A stretch of DNA of 64,000 bases from positions 471,866 through 535,865 of the forward strand of contig NW_019091401.1 of NCBI RefSeq assembly GCF_001949145.1, given 5' to 3'. Under the pieces are notes generated by a model. The model saw nothing but the letters and a program-made list of their open reading frames with translations, was not told the origin of the DNA and made no database searches. The position numbers and the translations under genes were made by a program. The number at the start of each line of letters is the position of its first letter. Position 1 is the first letter of the stretch. The DNA is from Acanthaster planci (Eukaryota; Echinodermata; Asteroidea; Valvatida; Acanthasteridae). This document shows, one piece after another, positions 19,277-29,962 of the stretch.

Positions 19277-21204
19277 CACAAACTTGTAAACAACGTTCAG
19301 AAAGATTATGTGAGGAGGCTTAAACTCAAAAACAAGCAGTTAAACAGAAAATCTGGACTTGCAAAAGGATGCAAATCATTCAAAAGGGTGAAAGCTAGAG
19401 AAATAAATTCATATAGCTGGAGTCAGCAGTTTAAAGTCAAATTAAGACTTAAGGATCATTGTTCGACAGTGTTGAAATTTCTGGGACTGCATGGTTATGA
19501 GGCTCATACTCTTCAAGTTAAACAAAATCACTCAAGAATTGGAAACTTTTGCTGTCATTGATAGTACGAAAAAGAATGAAGCATCAAATTCCTTCAAAAT
19601 ATCAGAGGAAACCCTCGAAAAGATTAATCTTGCAGTCCTTGTAAAGGATACATATAATGTTTCTGATGAAGCATTTAATGCACTTGCTAAAATTTCAAAT
19701 TTACCCAGGTTGTGTTCTGTGAAAAAGCAGTGCAAAGAAATTGAAAGCAGTTTGTCTGTTGAAAAAATACAGCATCAGACAAACCTGATGTTCAAAGGAA
19801 TCTCGAACAACTTCTTAAGTTTAAAATCAAAGATTTGGCAACCTGCAGAAAAAAATTGTCGGTGAGCATAGTCACATCCATGTAAAATTTACAGGAGATG
19901 GAACCTTTGTAGGGAAGCACATTCACTTTGTTAATGTAACTGTTACTGTTACATGATGAGGATCCCTGTTTACCTCATAGTCACCATCCACTAGCCATAC
20001 TCTGTGACTTGGAAAAATACAGTAGTTTGAAAGTTCAGCTCTCTGACATCCAAAAGACCATGAAACATTTCACCAAGTACATACTCAGTGGTGTTAAGTA
20101 TTCTATAGTCTATTATCTCAGTGGTGATTACAAGTTCCTTTTGACAGTGTGTGGTCTCAGTAGTGCAAATTCTAAGTTCCCTTGCGTATACTGTAAAAAA
20201 GACAAAGGAACTTTCTATGATCCCTCTGTCAGATCGGAATCACGCACAACCACAGAAATTGCCTGTCTTGCAGAGAAAAACCAAGGGAACTAAGTACTAT
20301 TGTGCAAATGTTCCATTGTTTGCCACAATACAGCTTGACAGAGTTGTCTTTGATGTTCTTCACATGTTCCTGAGGGTATCAGATGTGTTATTCAATACGG
20401 GTGATTCACAATACTGCGCCACCAAGAGTTTGCAATGCGTTGGCCAATCACAACGCACGAAATTTGTTGACCCTTTCCAAATGCGCATTGGGTTGACAAA
20501 TTTCGTATTTACTGATTGTCGAATTGCGTAGGTTAGATGCCATCCAGGGTCGAGCCATGAAACAGTTTGACAGAAACCAGTCAACACATTGTGCAAACTT
20601 AGAAAAATTCTTATCAGCTATAGGTATACGTGGATTCTCCTTTTATGTTGGCAAAGAGAGTAAGGTACTCAAGTGGAGAGACCTCACAGGACCTGAAAAG
20701 GTTATTGTTTTCAAGAATTTGCACAAAATGAAAGATTTGCTCCACAATATGCCGGACAGTGAAGTGCAGGCTATCATTAGTGTTTTGCAAGAATTCTATG
20801 AAATTTATGACGTGTTGCGATCATTTGATAATTTCTGCAATGAAGCAAAGGCTTGCCAGAAAACGGATGAACTAAGAGTTCATGTAAAAGGATGGCTGGA
20901 AATAGTTGTTGGCGTTTATCACCACAAGCATGTAACACCATACATGCACCTTCTAGTGAACCATGCTGCTGACCTAATTGAAAGGCATGGTTTCCTGTCT
21001 GTATTTAGAGCACAGAGTCTAGAAAAACTGAATCACCTCATGACTGTAGACTACTTGAAGAGCACAAACCATTGTCAAGGTATTTGGGCACTTGATCAGC
21101 TGGTGAGAAAACTTTATCAGCTGGTGAGAAAACAAAACAGACAACTGTGGCTAGCCAGAAATCAGATCAAACTGCAAAGAAAACATAATATCAAATGCTC
21201 TTGA
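19277..21204 (+). pseudogene. transposase-like gene of an unnamed metazoan transposon family
   Basis: Coding blocks in series on the plus strand. 19277-19560 is a basic, helical N-terminus (YVRRLKLKNKQLNRKSG). A frameshift leads to 19545-19860 with LAVLVKDTYNVSDEAFNALA and LPRLCSVKKQCKEIE. About 19867-19955 has HIHVKFTGDGTFVGKHIHFV, followed by stops. 20009-20280 has VKYSIVYYLSGDYKFLLTVC and FPCVYCKKDKGTFYD. After a frameshift come PLFATIQLDRVVFDVLHMFL (about 20316-20375) and, after an insertion, 20521-21204 with LRRLDAIQGRAM, WRDLTGPEKVIVFKNLHKM, TPYMHLLVNHAADLIERHGF, SLEKLNHLMT and LKSTNHCQGI. The D in FTGDG, D in SGDYKFL or FDVLH, and E in SLEKLN are candidate DDE residues. I know this conserved pattern from uncharacterised repeated genes in animals but cannot name the superfamily. 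Confidence 0.6.
20396..20520. mobile_element. small hairpin insertion inside the transposase-like gene
   Basis: The gene's frame is interrupted between VSDVLFN (ending at about 20396) and ELRRLDAIQ (from 20521). The intervening 125 bp contains an imperfect inverted repeat: CAATCACAACGCACG plus AAATTTGTTGACCC on the left (from 20445) pairs with GGGTTGACAAATTTCGT plus ATTTACTGATTG on the right (to 20518). The structure is that of a very short MITE. No clean target duplication is visible. Confidence 0.6.
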
Positions 21205-23274
21205 TGCCAAACAGTCGGGCACAATGCAAAGGCAAGTCATTTTATGACATAACTTTCACAGGCCAAGTATATTAAGGGAGCATTTTGTCTTACTGTTTTT
21301 TCATGAATTAGATTTAGCATTTGAAATTACTAGCACTTGATACTGGCTGTTCATTGCAGCACCATAATTAATACACATGTACTGGGTTACAATAAAATGT
21401 TACATTTTACATATAATTTTCCTATAGCGCAAGAATTCCTTTGCAAGATAAGGAAGATATATAGAAGCTGCATTAATTTCTTCAGGGTGAAAAGGCAAGG
21501 ATAAGTTTCCTGCATGTTTATTCAGAAAACTCTTATAATTTCAAACAAAATGGCAAACTGGATAGAGCAACTGATTGGAGGAAATGAAATGTAATTGAAT
21601 TTGATGTTGCAGTCCTGATGAAGCCTGCCAGAATGAATACATTTAAGCATTGCAATTCTCTTTAACTGAATACTGTTGGCAGCAGATGTTACTGTGTAAT
21701 TTCAAGTTGAGTAGTTTTTAAAAGTTGTTTCCGATAATTAATTGGATTTGAGAACAGCTGAGAATAAATCAACCATTGTTTCTGAGAAGGAAGAAAAGAA
21801 CCTTTGTCCAGTCGAATAAATAAATTGATGGTGTGTGGATAAAAATGAAGTTAAAGTTAAACATTTGCCTCTCAACCCAAAACTCGCTAGTTTATCTAAA
21901 CTTCGAAATTAGCAGTTTAGCAGGGCAGTTTTCACTCACACATAATTTGTTTGGGAGAAATTATATAAAAATAGTTTTTGTTTTATGTTTTTGCGGATTG
22001 GGTCCTGCCCTCCCAAACTCCACATTTGTGACAACCCCCTCCCTCCAAAATGGTTTGGTCCAGCTGGCGCGCGGCCCAAGTGGTTAGCAGAAGCAGTTAA
22101 ACCATTTACTTTTACTGCATGTAGCGGGTGTGTTAGTTGAATGAAAACAATGTAACTGACATCCACTGTCTTCCTTGGGAAATGTAGCTAGTGGTTAACA
22201 TGTGGCAAAGTTGGATTGGACCTCATGAAGAACGGTATGGGCGTAAACGCACAGCCCGTTGTTTGCAGTACTTGCACCGCGCCAGATGCACATGCCCATA
22301 ACACGGCGGGTCACGTAATCTACATGAACTTAAAGATTTCATCGCAGCGGGTGGACTTTTAAGAAGTATGACCATTAAACTTTCATTAAATAAATAAAAG
22401 GTTTTGTCCCTCACGGAATCTGGAGTGACCTTTGTTTGAAAATTTCCATTTATTTAACCAAGGGCATGCAAAGTGTGACCTCCGTATCAGTTGTGTGAAG
22501 CAACTGTGCACGTTGAGTGTGTTGGATGTGCCACGTACAATGTGAAATAAGACCGTACTGTTTGTAATGAATATTGTTAAAATTTACCTGAACTAGGCCT
22601 ATCAGGATTGAGTAATGGTTCCTTCAGGTCAAAATGTTAGTTTGAGAAAGTGGACTTTGTTTCCTTATCATAGGAACAGGGTGCTAATGGTAGTAATGTG
22701 TCCGAGAGAAATTTGCTCTTGCACTGGAAAATTGAACATGTTCCATTGCTTTCTCTTCATAAGTTGTGTCAAGTTTGTACTTGTAGGTATGCCTAATGTT
22801 GATCCTAGTTGTGGTTCTACGATTAGTCTCAACATGGTCTGTTCATACTACATGCATAGACTTTTTCATTTCTCAAGGACTAGGCCTGTGAGTACTTCCT
22901 ACCTCCATGCCGTAAGGTATAGGCCTAAGTGTGGAATAATTAAAAGCAAAATACATTGCAGTACTTACTCCATATCACGTAGGTGTGCCAGCGATTCCTC
23001 AGACCCCCGGAGACTTATTTCTTACGTCTTCATGTTCAGATGATACACAGAGTCGCGAAAAAGCGGATTGAAGCGACCACCATGATGATTTCAGTATACC
23101 ATCACTAAACGTGCACATGTACGTGTGCCACTGCACCCACGTGTTATTTGCAGTGTCCGTCCGCGCGCGCCCTACATCCGTGTTCTGTAAATGGGTTTTC
23201 GCTGGGCGTATTTTGGTTCACAAATCCGCCGCCGCCAGAGGGCGTTACCACGACACAAACCGGATCGTAAGAAG
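21205..23274. other. no gene supported
   Basis: Mostly AT-rich sequence with a pyrimidine-rich patch at about 22005-22050. The open frame at 22615-23043 has no recognisable domain and poor coding character. TAGGCCTA words are at 22594 and 22920. Confidence 0.4.
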
Positions 23275-23514
23275 GGCCGTTTTTCAATACTCAACTTCGG
23301 CTGCGTCTCAGGCTTCATTCCCCAAAACAATCCCCGATTGTGGGCCTGAAGCGTTTAAATTAATCTAGATTACTGTAATTTGTGGCCCTCTTGCATCCTA
23401 TTTGATGTTTTGCGGCACCATTAGACTAATTACTACGCTTATAGCTTCAAAGTCAGCTAGTAAAAGACAGTTAAAGCCTCAGACGGAGCCGCAGTTCAGT
23501 ATTGGAAAACGGCC
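23275..23514. mobile_element. foldback element (MITE) of 240 bp
   Basis: The left arm starting GGCCGTTTTTCAATACTC and continuing AACTTCGGCTGCGTCTCAGG is matched in reverse complement by the right arm, which reads CCTCAGACGGAGCCGCAGTT then CAGTATTGGAAAACGGCC. Arms are about 44 bp with four or five mismatches. The centre is unique and non-coding. No target duplication is clear. Confidence 0.8.
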
Positions 23515-24727
23515 TAGGTCTAGCCACGGGCAAGTTTGATCAAGGACACACGCAAGTCGACGATGTTGGACTAGTCTGGTCAGCTAACGTGACCAGCCTA
23601 AGGAGGAGGTTGGTCGCATCGTTGGGTGCCCATGATAAACAGTTTTTAATGGCACAGTAGAGAGAAACAGTTGTAAGAAAAATGCCCGAAAAACAGAATA
23701 TCACTAGTAAACGTATGTATTTCGCCAACTTCAGTGCTTTGTTACGTTCCTCACTTAAAACAGAAATCAGATCAATCTGAAGTCTAACTAAACCACTATG
23801 TACATGTAGCAACCACTACAGTCATTTACATAATACCCACACAGTACACCTGTGGGTACACAAATTTCACTAAGATGACACATTAATCAGAGATACGAGT
23901 ACAGTGTGTTCAACTAAAAAAATTTACAAATTGATCCCTAAATCAGAGATGTATGCACATGTACAGTTACCTCGACTTACGGTGAGGGTAGTTCGTTATT
24001 ATTTGCATTTCCGAGCTTCAAAACACTAAAGAGCTTTAAAAGCTTTTGAGTTCAATTACATTTGGTCAAATTGTGACAAACACTTCAATTTGAAATACAC
24101 GAAACTACTTTATTAATTTAACCATTCAAGAATTTTACCAAATTCCACTTCTGTTAAACTGGCTTATTTGTCAACATAATTTCAATATAATATGACTTAG
24201 GTTGAGGTTTGTACTATTTCTGAAATTCTTGCACTGTTCAACTTTGGAACAAGAAGGCTTCAAAAGATTCACAAACATTTAAATATTTATGACAGAACAG
24301 ATAAATCACCAATGCAGCAAAAGTGTAACTGCCAAGTTTACATTAAGCAATACATACATCAAATGTACAATGACAAGTATACAAAATAATTTATTTGTAT
24401 AACATTTTATTAGGGATAAAGTATTCCCAATGATTCTGATTCCATCTCAATTTTTTGCTTTATCCTATATATCTGCAAAATAAAAAGCGACTGCTAGTAA
24501 TTAAGACAATTATAAATATGCATTTTGACCTCAAACCACCTTACACTATTCCAAGGAAATCAATTACCATCTAAAACACACTTTTGTTTCTTTCCAACTT
24601 TTAGCTTGATTTCATCTCATATCTAATTTACATTCATCCCTCTATCACTGAAAAAAAAAAACAAGTCCTTTCGATTTAACCTCTCGAAAGGCTGACCGAA
24701 TTTTAATACAACTGTCTTTTTAGATCT
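23515..24727. other. no gene supported; holds the TRIM-like gene's probable 3' UTR
   Basis: AT-rich. A minus-strand open frame at 23812-23540 contains a hydrophobic run (LLVIFCFSGIFLTTVSLYC) but no supporting splice sites or start context. The part near 24400-24727 should be the 3' UTR of the minus-strand gene beginning at 26479. Confidence 0.4.
24390..24411 (-). terminator. two polyadenylation signals
   Basis: TTTATT at 24390-24395 and 24406-24411 are AATAAA on the minus strand, about 320 and 335 nt past the stop codon of the B-box/NHL gene. They are the first such pair downstream that I noticed. Confidence 0.4.
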
Positions 24728-26479
24728 TCAAATCTTTCTCAAAACCTTTACTGTCGTATCATCAGCCACATAGAGCTCTTCGCCATCTTGGGAACGAGAC
24801 AAGGCAATGCCTGCAGGTTGTGTTAAGTTGCTTTCGATGCAGCCCCGATAGTCCCCCTCCATGGTGAACTCATGAATGCCTCTCTCCCCATCCTTGTGCC
24901 CGTTCACCACAAAGATATTCTTGTTCTCGGTGGAGCAGACCACTGATGCGGGAAGCCATGGCTGCAGGCTGTCCGGCACGCTCAGAGAACGCTTGGTGCT
25001 CCCCACGTGGTCAACTAGCTTGATGGAGTCCGTAGGGTCAGCGGGCAGCACAATTATGTATTGGCCGGCGACTGCCAGCTGAGCTGGGCGCGTACAATCT
25101 AACAACTGCATCCTAGTGCCGTTGGGTTCGTGGATTGTCACGCAGCGTCGGCTACAATCGCCAACGTAGATGCGGTTCCTCTCGTCTACGGCAAGACAGC
25201 ACAGCCACACCGGTCCGCGACAGTTGTCGCTTGGAGCTGTGGTGGTGAAGGCGCACAGGTACCTCCCCTGCCGACTGAACACCTTGACAAAGTTGGAGCA
25301 ATCGCATATGATGATGTGACCGGCTCTGGAAAATGCCACGGCTCGTACAAATCCCAGGATCTTATCGACGCCGACTCGCGTTTCCTTCATAATGTTCTCC
25401 ACAGTAGTAAGAGAAAACCTGCGCTCACCATTCCGTTCAAATAATTGAACAGTCTGTCTCTGGTTCTCTGCGACGATCAGGTCTCCCCAGCGCGACACAG
25501 CAAGGGAACTGGCACCCCTGAGTCCACTACTACCATCTGAACAACCAATTTCTCTCTGCAAAACCCACTGTCCCCTGAGGTGACCAAGTGCACCTGTATC
25601 AAACACTGTGTGTAATGGGCTTTGCTTCGGATTGTGTCCGTATGAGGAGAATTCAAACTTGGCCAGATCGCTCATGATCTCAACACCACACAAGGCCTCT
25701 GCAGAGGTCATCTCCTGATGAAGAGATGCAGTGAGTGGGGTGTAACTCGCCAGCAATTCTTGATCAGATCCACTTTTTACAATTCGAGCGGCTGCGCTCT
25801 GTGTTTGCCTTAGACACGCCAGAGTATTCTGGGTAACATCTCTGCGATCAGACACAGTTGTCTTCCTCTGTGTCCTAAGAGTGACGACATCTTGGAGATG
25901 ACGCTCCCGTTTCCCCTGAACACGCTTCTGGGAAATCACAAGAGCGTGGTCAGCTGTCCGGTTCACTTCAGCCTGAGCCGTCATAGCTGCCGACTCAATC
26001 AGCTTACCTAACTCGGAAAGATCCTTCAGAGACGTGTTAAGTTTAGCTTCGACTTGTTTAGAGCTTTGAATCAGCATCAGTAATTCTTCTCGCTTGTGTT
26101 CAACAGCCTCTTTCAAGTCGGTGCACTTGTGTTCCGGTTTGGGGTGATCCACAAAGGTGCAGTCCCAGCATATCATTCTCTGACAGGTTTGGCAGAAGAA
26201 CTGGAGGACTTCACCTGGATGTTTCTCACATCTGTCTCCCTGCAGCGAAGCAAGCTTCATCCCTGGTTGGTCCAAGGCCACGCCAGCCCTGTCGCTCAAC
26301 CCTAAGAGCTCCCTAAGGTCGACAATCTTGTGGTGTCGTAGAACTTTGAACGATAGGTGTGCAGCCTTGCAGACGGCGCACAGAAAGTTGTCGCACTCCT
26401 GGCATCTGTATATCGCTTGCTGCTTCCCATTTTCATCACACACTTCACACAACACTCGCGAGAGCTCACTGCCTGTCAT
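24728..26479 (-). CDS. B-box and NHL-repeat protein (TRIM-like, no RING), single exon
   Basis: An intact 583-residue frame; a TAG four codons before the ATG supports the start. Residues 8-54 form a first B-box (C11, C14, C26, C29, C34, C37, H41, H49: LCEVCDENG...CQECDNFLCAVC). Residues about 83-125 form a B-box 2 (CEKHPGEVLQFFCQTCQRMI then CWDC...DHPKPEHKC). Residues about 125-240 are charged and helical, the expected coiled coil (KREELLMLIQSSKQVEAKLN). Residues about 320-583 form a beta-propeller of NHL-like repeats (LAVSRWGDLIVAENQRQTVQ, RAVAFSRAGHIIICDCSNFV, ELYVADDTTVKVL). TRIM-NHL proteins usually begin with a RING that confers ubiquitin ligase activity; it is absent here, so this is more likely an adaptor or a regulatory protein. 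Intronless relatives are often expanded in marine invertebrates. No damage is visible. Confidence 0.9.
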   Translation of the reverse strand: MTGSELSRVLCEVCDENGKQQAIYRCQECDNFLCAVCKAAHLSFKVLRHHKIVDLRELLGLSDRAGVALDQPGMKLASLQGDRCEKHPGEVLQFFCQTCQRMICWDCTFVDHPKPEHKCTDLKEAVEHKREELLMLIQSSKQVEAKLNTSLKDLSELGKLIESAAMTAQAEVNRTADHALVISQKRVQGKRERHLQDVVTLRTQRKTTVSDRRDVTQNTLACLRQTQSAAARIVKSGSDQELLASYTPLTASLHQEMTSAEALCGVEIMSDLAKFEFSSYGHNPKQSPLHTVFDTGALGHLRGQWVLQREIGCSDGSSGLRGASSLAVSRWGDLIVAENQRQTVQLFERNGERRFSLTTVENIMKETRVGVDKILGFVRAVAFSRAGHIIICDCSNFVKVFSRQGRYLCAFTTTAPSDNCRGPVWLCCLAVDERNRIYVGDCSRRCVTIHEPNGTRMQLLDCTRPAQLAVAGQYIIVLPADPTDSIKLVDHVGSTKRSLSVPDSLQPWLPASVVCSTENKNIFVVNGHKDGERGIHEFTMEGDYRGCIESNLTQPAGIALSRSQDGEELYVADDTTVKVLRKI

Positions 26480-28533
26480 TGTGTCGAGCTATGCCAAAAC
26501 GTTTTGTAAGCTAGTTTTTTCAGTACTAATTCAGCTACTCACTAGACGGTGGCGTATGTACCAGTCGAGGGGCAGTGATCAAATCGGTAAGAAGAGATCC
26601 TGTTATCGTTTTTATACCATTCACTGACTACTGAAGGAAAAAATGAAATAAAAGTTTGCGCAAGTCTCAATAAACGTGATTTAAAATTGATACTACAATT
26701 TGAAAAATTCCATCAAACCAATCACTGGCCTGCCTGATAAACTTGCATACAAAAATCAATGAGAACCGGAAAAACATTGTACTGTGTACAAGCGACGGCG
26801 ATAATATTCCACAAACTGTTCCCTATAATTTAAGTCAACAATCCAATCAGTGTACAAACACTTTATCTACTTGATCTTGGTTTACAGCACACTTGTTGAT
26901 CTGATCTCTTTTGTTAAGAGCTTTCTTACTGTACGTTTGACGTTGGCATGACGTCAATGGACAAGTTTGTTTGTTTGTATGTTTGTATGAACTTTGCATT
27001 TGTCTACTTCCGCTGTGGCTCATGACTACTTAAAAACAAAAGCAGAAATTGGAATCAAATGTACTTTTAGTCTACACAATACGCCGTAGGATATGGCATT
27101 TTAGCTTAATTTAGGACACAAAGTTCTGGTTGCGCTATTCTGGAATCATAAAGGAAGCATAATCCAAGTTAGTTATGAGGTCTGTGAAAGAATGAAAAGC
27201 ATGGGTGTGCAAAGAGATAGCAAATATATTGCATTCCTAATCAGCAATCTCATAGTTTACATTGGAATATTTTAGGATCTTCCAAGAAGTTGAGCTTGGC
27301 AAACAGAGTTTCATTTTGATTTCTGCTTTCTGTTTGGTCCCGTCTGGACAGTTTAGGTCTTTGGGGGCTGACATGTCACATTCTGCTCAAAAGCAAAAAT
27401 CTGGGTTTCATTGTCTTAGACTATAAGTGCAGTTTTCAGTGTAATATCGGGTCAATTCAATCAAAGTTTCAAAAGCGTCGTAGTTTTGAGTGGTTTGAGA
27501 AAACATATCAATAGTTTTGTGGCGGCCCGGTAAATTTTAGCTTTTAATTTAAGTACAAGGGAATGCTACTTTGGGCAGATATTTTAATTTGAAAACACAA
27601 TCATCATTAAATGAACAAACTTTTTCAGGGATTTGATATCTGTATCAATAATGAAAACAATTTCTGAGATCACCAAAGTTAGTTAGTTTGACACGACTCG
27701 TAACCTGTTATTTTCTAGAAATTATCGTTATGTTGTTCAAATTGGTCAGATCGTGTGGAAGGAATTTCGAATAGTGTCCCCTGAATATTATGTGGAATGA
27801 AACTGTTGATTGGAAAAGTGCCAAGCCCTTTCTGCAACAAGTTTTGGATGGTATATGCGATCTCCCACCTTTTCGATCAGCATTTTACACTTTTTGTAAA
27901 AAGAGCTAATGCATGGGACAGGACTCAACACCGCTCCACGCACACGTGCACATGTACCTGTATATGTATATATGCGCATGTAGTCATGTACAGATATCTG
28001 CATGCCATTACGTGAACATGTACCGGTAAATACCTGTATTTGCGCGTTGGTGTATGGTTTACATGTGTTGATAAGAACTTGACCTTTACCGTTATCAATT
28101 TTTTTGAAAATGTGGGATACAACTTACATTTCATCTTCCACTTGTGATTCAAAAACATCTCTCTTGCTGTTACATGCAGAACAATTAACATTCAGATGGA
28201 AATTTCCTGTATTAATTAACATCAAGAATCAAACAACCTTGTCGACCCCGCCCCTTCGCTCGCCACCCAGCGCCTGAATAGGGCGCTTGGAAGCAGGGCT
28301 GGTGGCCTGGAACTGTGATTGACTACAATGTGCACGACCTGTGACCGCGGGTTATCACTTCCTGTTGTGAAGCGTTATTTAAATTTTTTTGTTCACCAAT
28401 GACAATGCTTTGACACGGTCAAAGTCTCGGCTTATGATAGAAACATGGCCTTACAATCACGGTGTGGTAACTCACTAAATATCAACGATCACGTGTCTGT
28501 TGGGGATATATATTTCAAATCATTTCAATCTCA
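26480..28533. other. no gene supported; upstream region of the B-box/NHL gene
   Basis: AT-rich DNA with a short CG-richer patch at about 28240-28360. The promoter of the minus-strand gene should lie at its left edge, but no TATA box is evident. CATGTA/TACATG alternation is dense at about 27940-28030. The open frames there are shadows. Confidence 0.4.
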
Positions 28534-28734
28534 TACGCCCTCTAATGGTCTTAGTAATCACCAGCCATTTTTGGAAACAGTAAGGCACGATACGACAGAG
28601 ACGACTTTTATGTTGTGTTTAATGCACTGCGTCGTGCCGTCTTGGCATGGCGTCGTGCCGTGGCGTCGTCGTATCGTGCCTTATTACTATTTCTAAAAAA
28701 TGACTGGTGATTACTAAGGCCAATAGAGGGCGTA
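28534..28734. mobile_element. foldback element with CGTCGTGCCGT core
   Basis: The left arm TACGCCCTCTAATGGTCTTA, GTAATCACCAGCCATTTTTG to GGCACGATACGAC (28596) pairs with the right arm GTCGTATCGTGCC to CTGGTGATTACTAAGGCC and AATAGAGGGCGTA. Arms are about 62 bp. Between them are TTTTATGTTGTG, AATGCACTGCG and repeats of CGTCGTGCCGT. A related copy in reverse orientation lies at 29229-29520. Confidence 0.85.
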
Positions 28735-29228
28735 CGTCACAAGTCCTGGAAAAAATAATGTGCGTGCATAGGGTTACACTACACCAAATACGCGCCCCAG
28801 GAAACAGTCCGAAATAGCGCAGCCAGTTGAATCTCAGGAAGAGGTTGTCCTTCGTTTTTTTCACTGGAAGTTCAAAACTATGGCAAGAAGATTGCTTTTC
28901 GTTTCAATTTTATGGGGTTTAGCCACGTGATTTTTTTTATTGGCCTTTGCCCGAAGATACCCCAAAAATAGTAATAAAACTATGCGCTCGGCTCTGAATG
29001 TAGCCGCCCGTCTCTATCCAAAATAGGCCCGCAATTTGGAGCTTTTTGTGGAACGCATTTATAGAAATCTTTCTATGATCCCTCCTGATTATGGTAAGTC
29101 TTATTGTAAAAGCCCCGTGGGATCAGGCGCGCAGAAATCCAACAATTTGGTGGACTGCACCCATCGGGCCTACAAGATTTGAACATAAAATCGGTATCTA
29201 TTGGTATTGAACTTAACTCCGTCTCTAA
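28735..29228. other. no gene supported
   Basis: Unique intergenic sequence between two related foldback elements. No domain-bearing frame or RNA gene recognised. Confidence 0.4.
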
Positions 29229-29520
29229 GGACGCCCCCTATTTCCGCCTGTAATGAGGCGACGGCGAAAGCACGACGAGACGGCTGAAGGCCACGACACA
29301 ACAGGTCGACGGTACGACGCGACGGGTCGACGGCATGACGCGACGGCACGACGACACAGTACGACGATACGACGCGACGGCAAGACAGCAGGACACGACG
29401 GCACGACGTAATGCATTATACGCAGCATAAAAGTAATACAAAGGGAGGCGACGGCACGACGCGACAAAGCTGTCGTAGCGTCGTGTCGGGGCGACGGGAC
29501 GAGGCGACGCAATTTTGGCG
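29229..29520. repeat. CGACGGCACGACG-rich repeat, degraded relative of the 28534 element
   Basis: The block is built from short variants of CGACGGCACGACG. It contains GTAATGCATTATACGCAGC then ATAAAAGTAATACAAAGG, whose reverse complement matches the core of the 28534 element (CTTTTATGTTGTG...AATGCA...CGTCGTGCCGTC). Its left edge, ACGCCCCCTATT, recalls the terminal repeat ACGCCCTCTATT. The right terminal repeat is not visible. Long open frames on both strands here are caused by the repeat. Confidence 0.75.
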
Positions 29521-29811
29521 GCTGTAGAACATACGGGTATACCATCAGAACACACATCTGCATGACTACGGCATTTGGACCCACGTACCTGACGGTACGG
29601 CGGGTGTGTGTCTGCACTTCGTGTGATTGCTTGTATCTTACTACCACTAGATACTGCCGGTGTCCCAGAGGACGGCCGACTGAATCGCGGCAGCCTTGCG
29701 ATGCGATTTCCTCGATTTTCAAAGAATCGGATTTTTCAAGGTAAAGAACGCTGTAACCGGAATCATTTCACATGCTTAATATGGTTCCCGGGGCCTAAAA
29801 TAGCATACAAG

Positions 29812-29962
29812 TATTGACTGCTTCGAGCGGTAGAGTAAAACCAGCCGTGGAGCATCCGTGGAGCATTCTCTTTTCCCGAGGCAAAGCCGAGGGAAAATAG
29901 AATGCTCCATGGATCACCTCGGGAGGCTAGTTTTACTGTGCCGCGAGATAAAGCAGTCAATA
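29812..29962. mobile_element. foldback element (MITE) of 151 bp
   Basis: TATTGACTGC at 29812-29821 and GCAGTCAATA at 29953-29962 are perfect inverted ends. Inner parts also pair: GAGTAAAACCAG with CTAGTTTTACTG, and GGAGCATTCTCTTTTCCCGAG with GAGGGAAAATAGAATGCTCC, leaving a loop of a few bases at about 29884. The whole element can fold into one long hairpin. Confidence 0.85.

Noticed and set aside
22615-23043. Plus-strand open frame of 142 codons
   Set aside because: Random-looking composition, no domain, no splice or promoter context.
29225-29722. Minus-strand Arg/Ser/Val-rich frame of 165 codons
   Set aside because: Low-complexity translation of the CGACGGCACGACG repeat.
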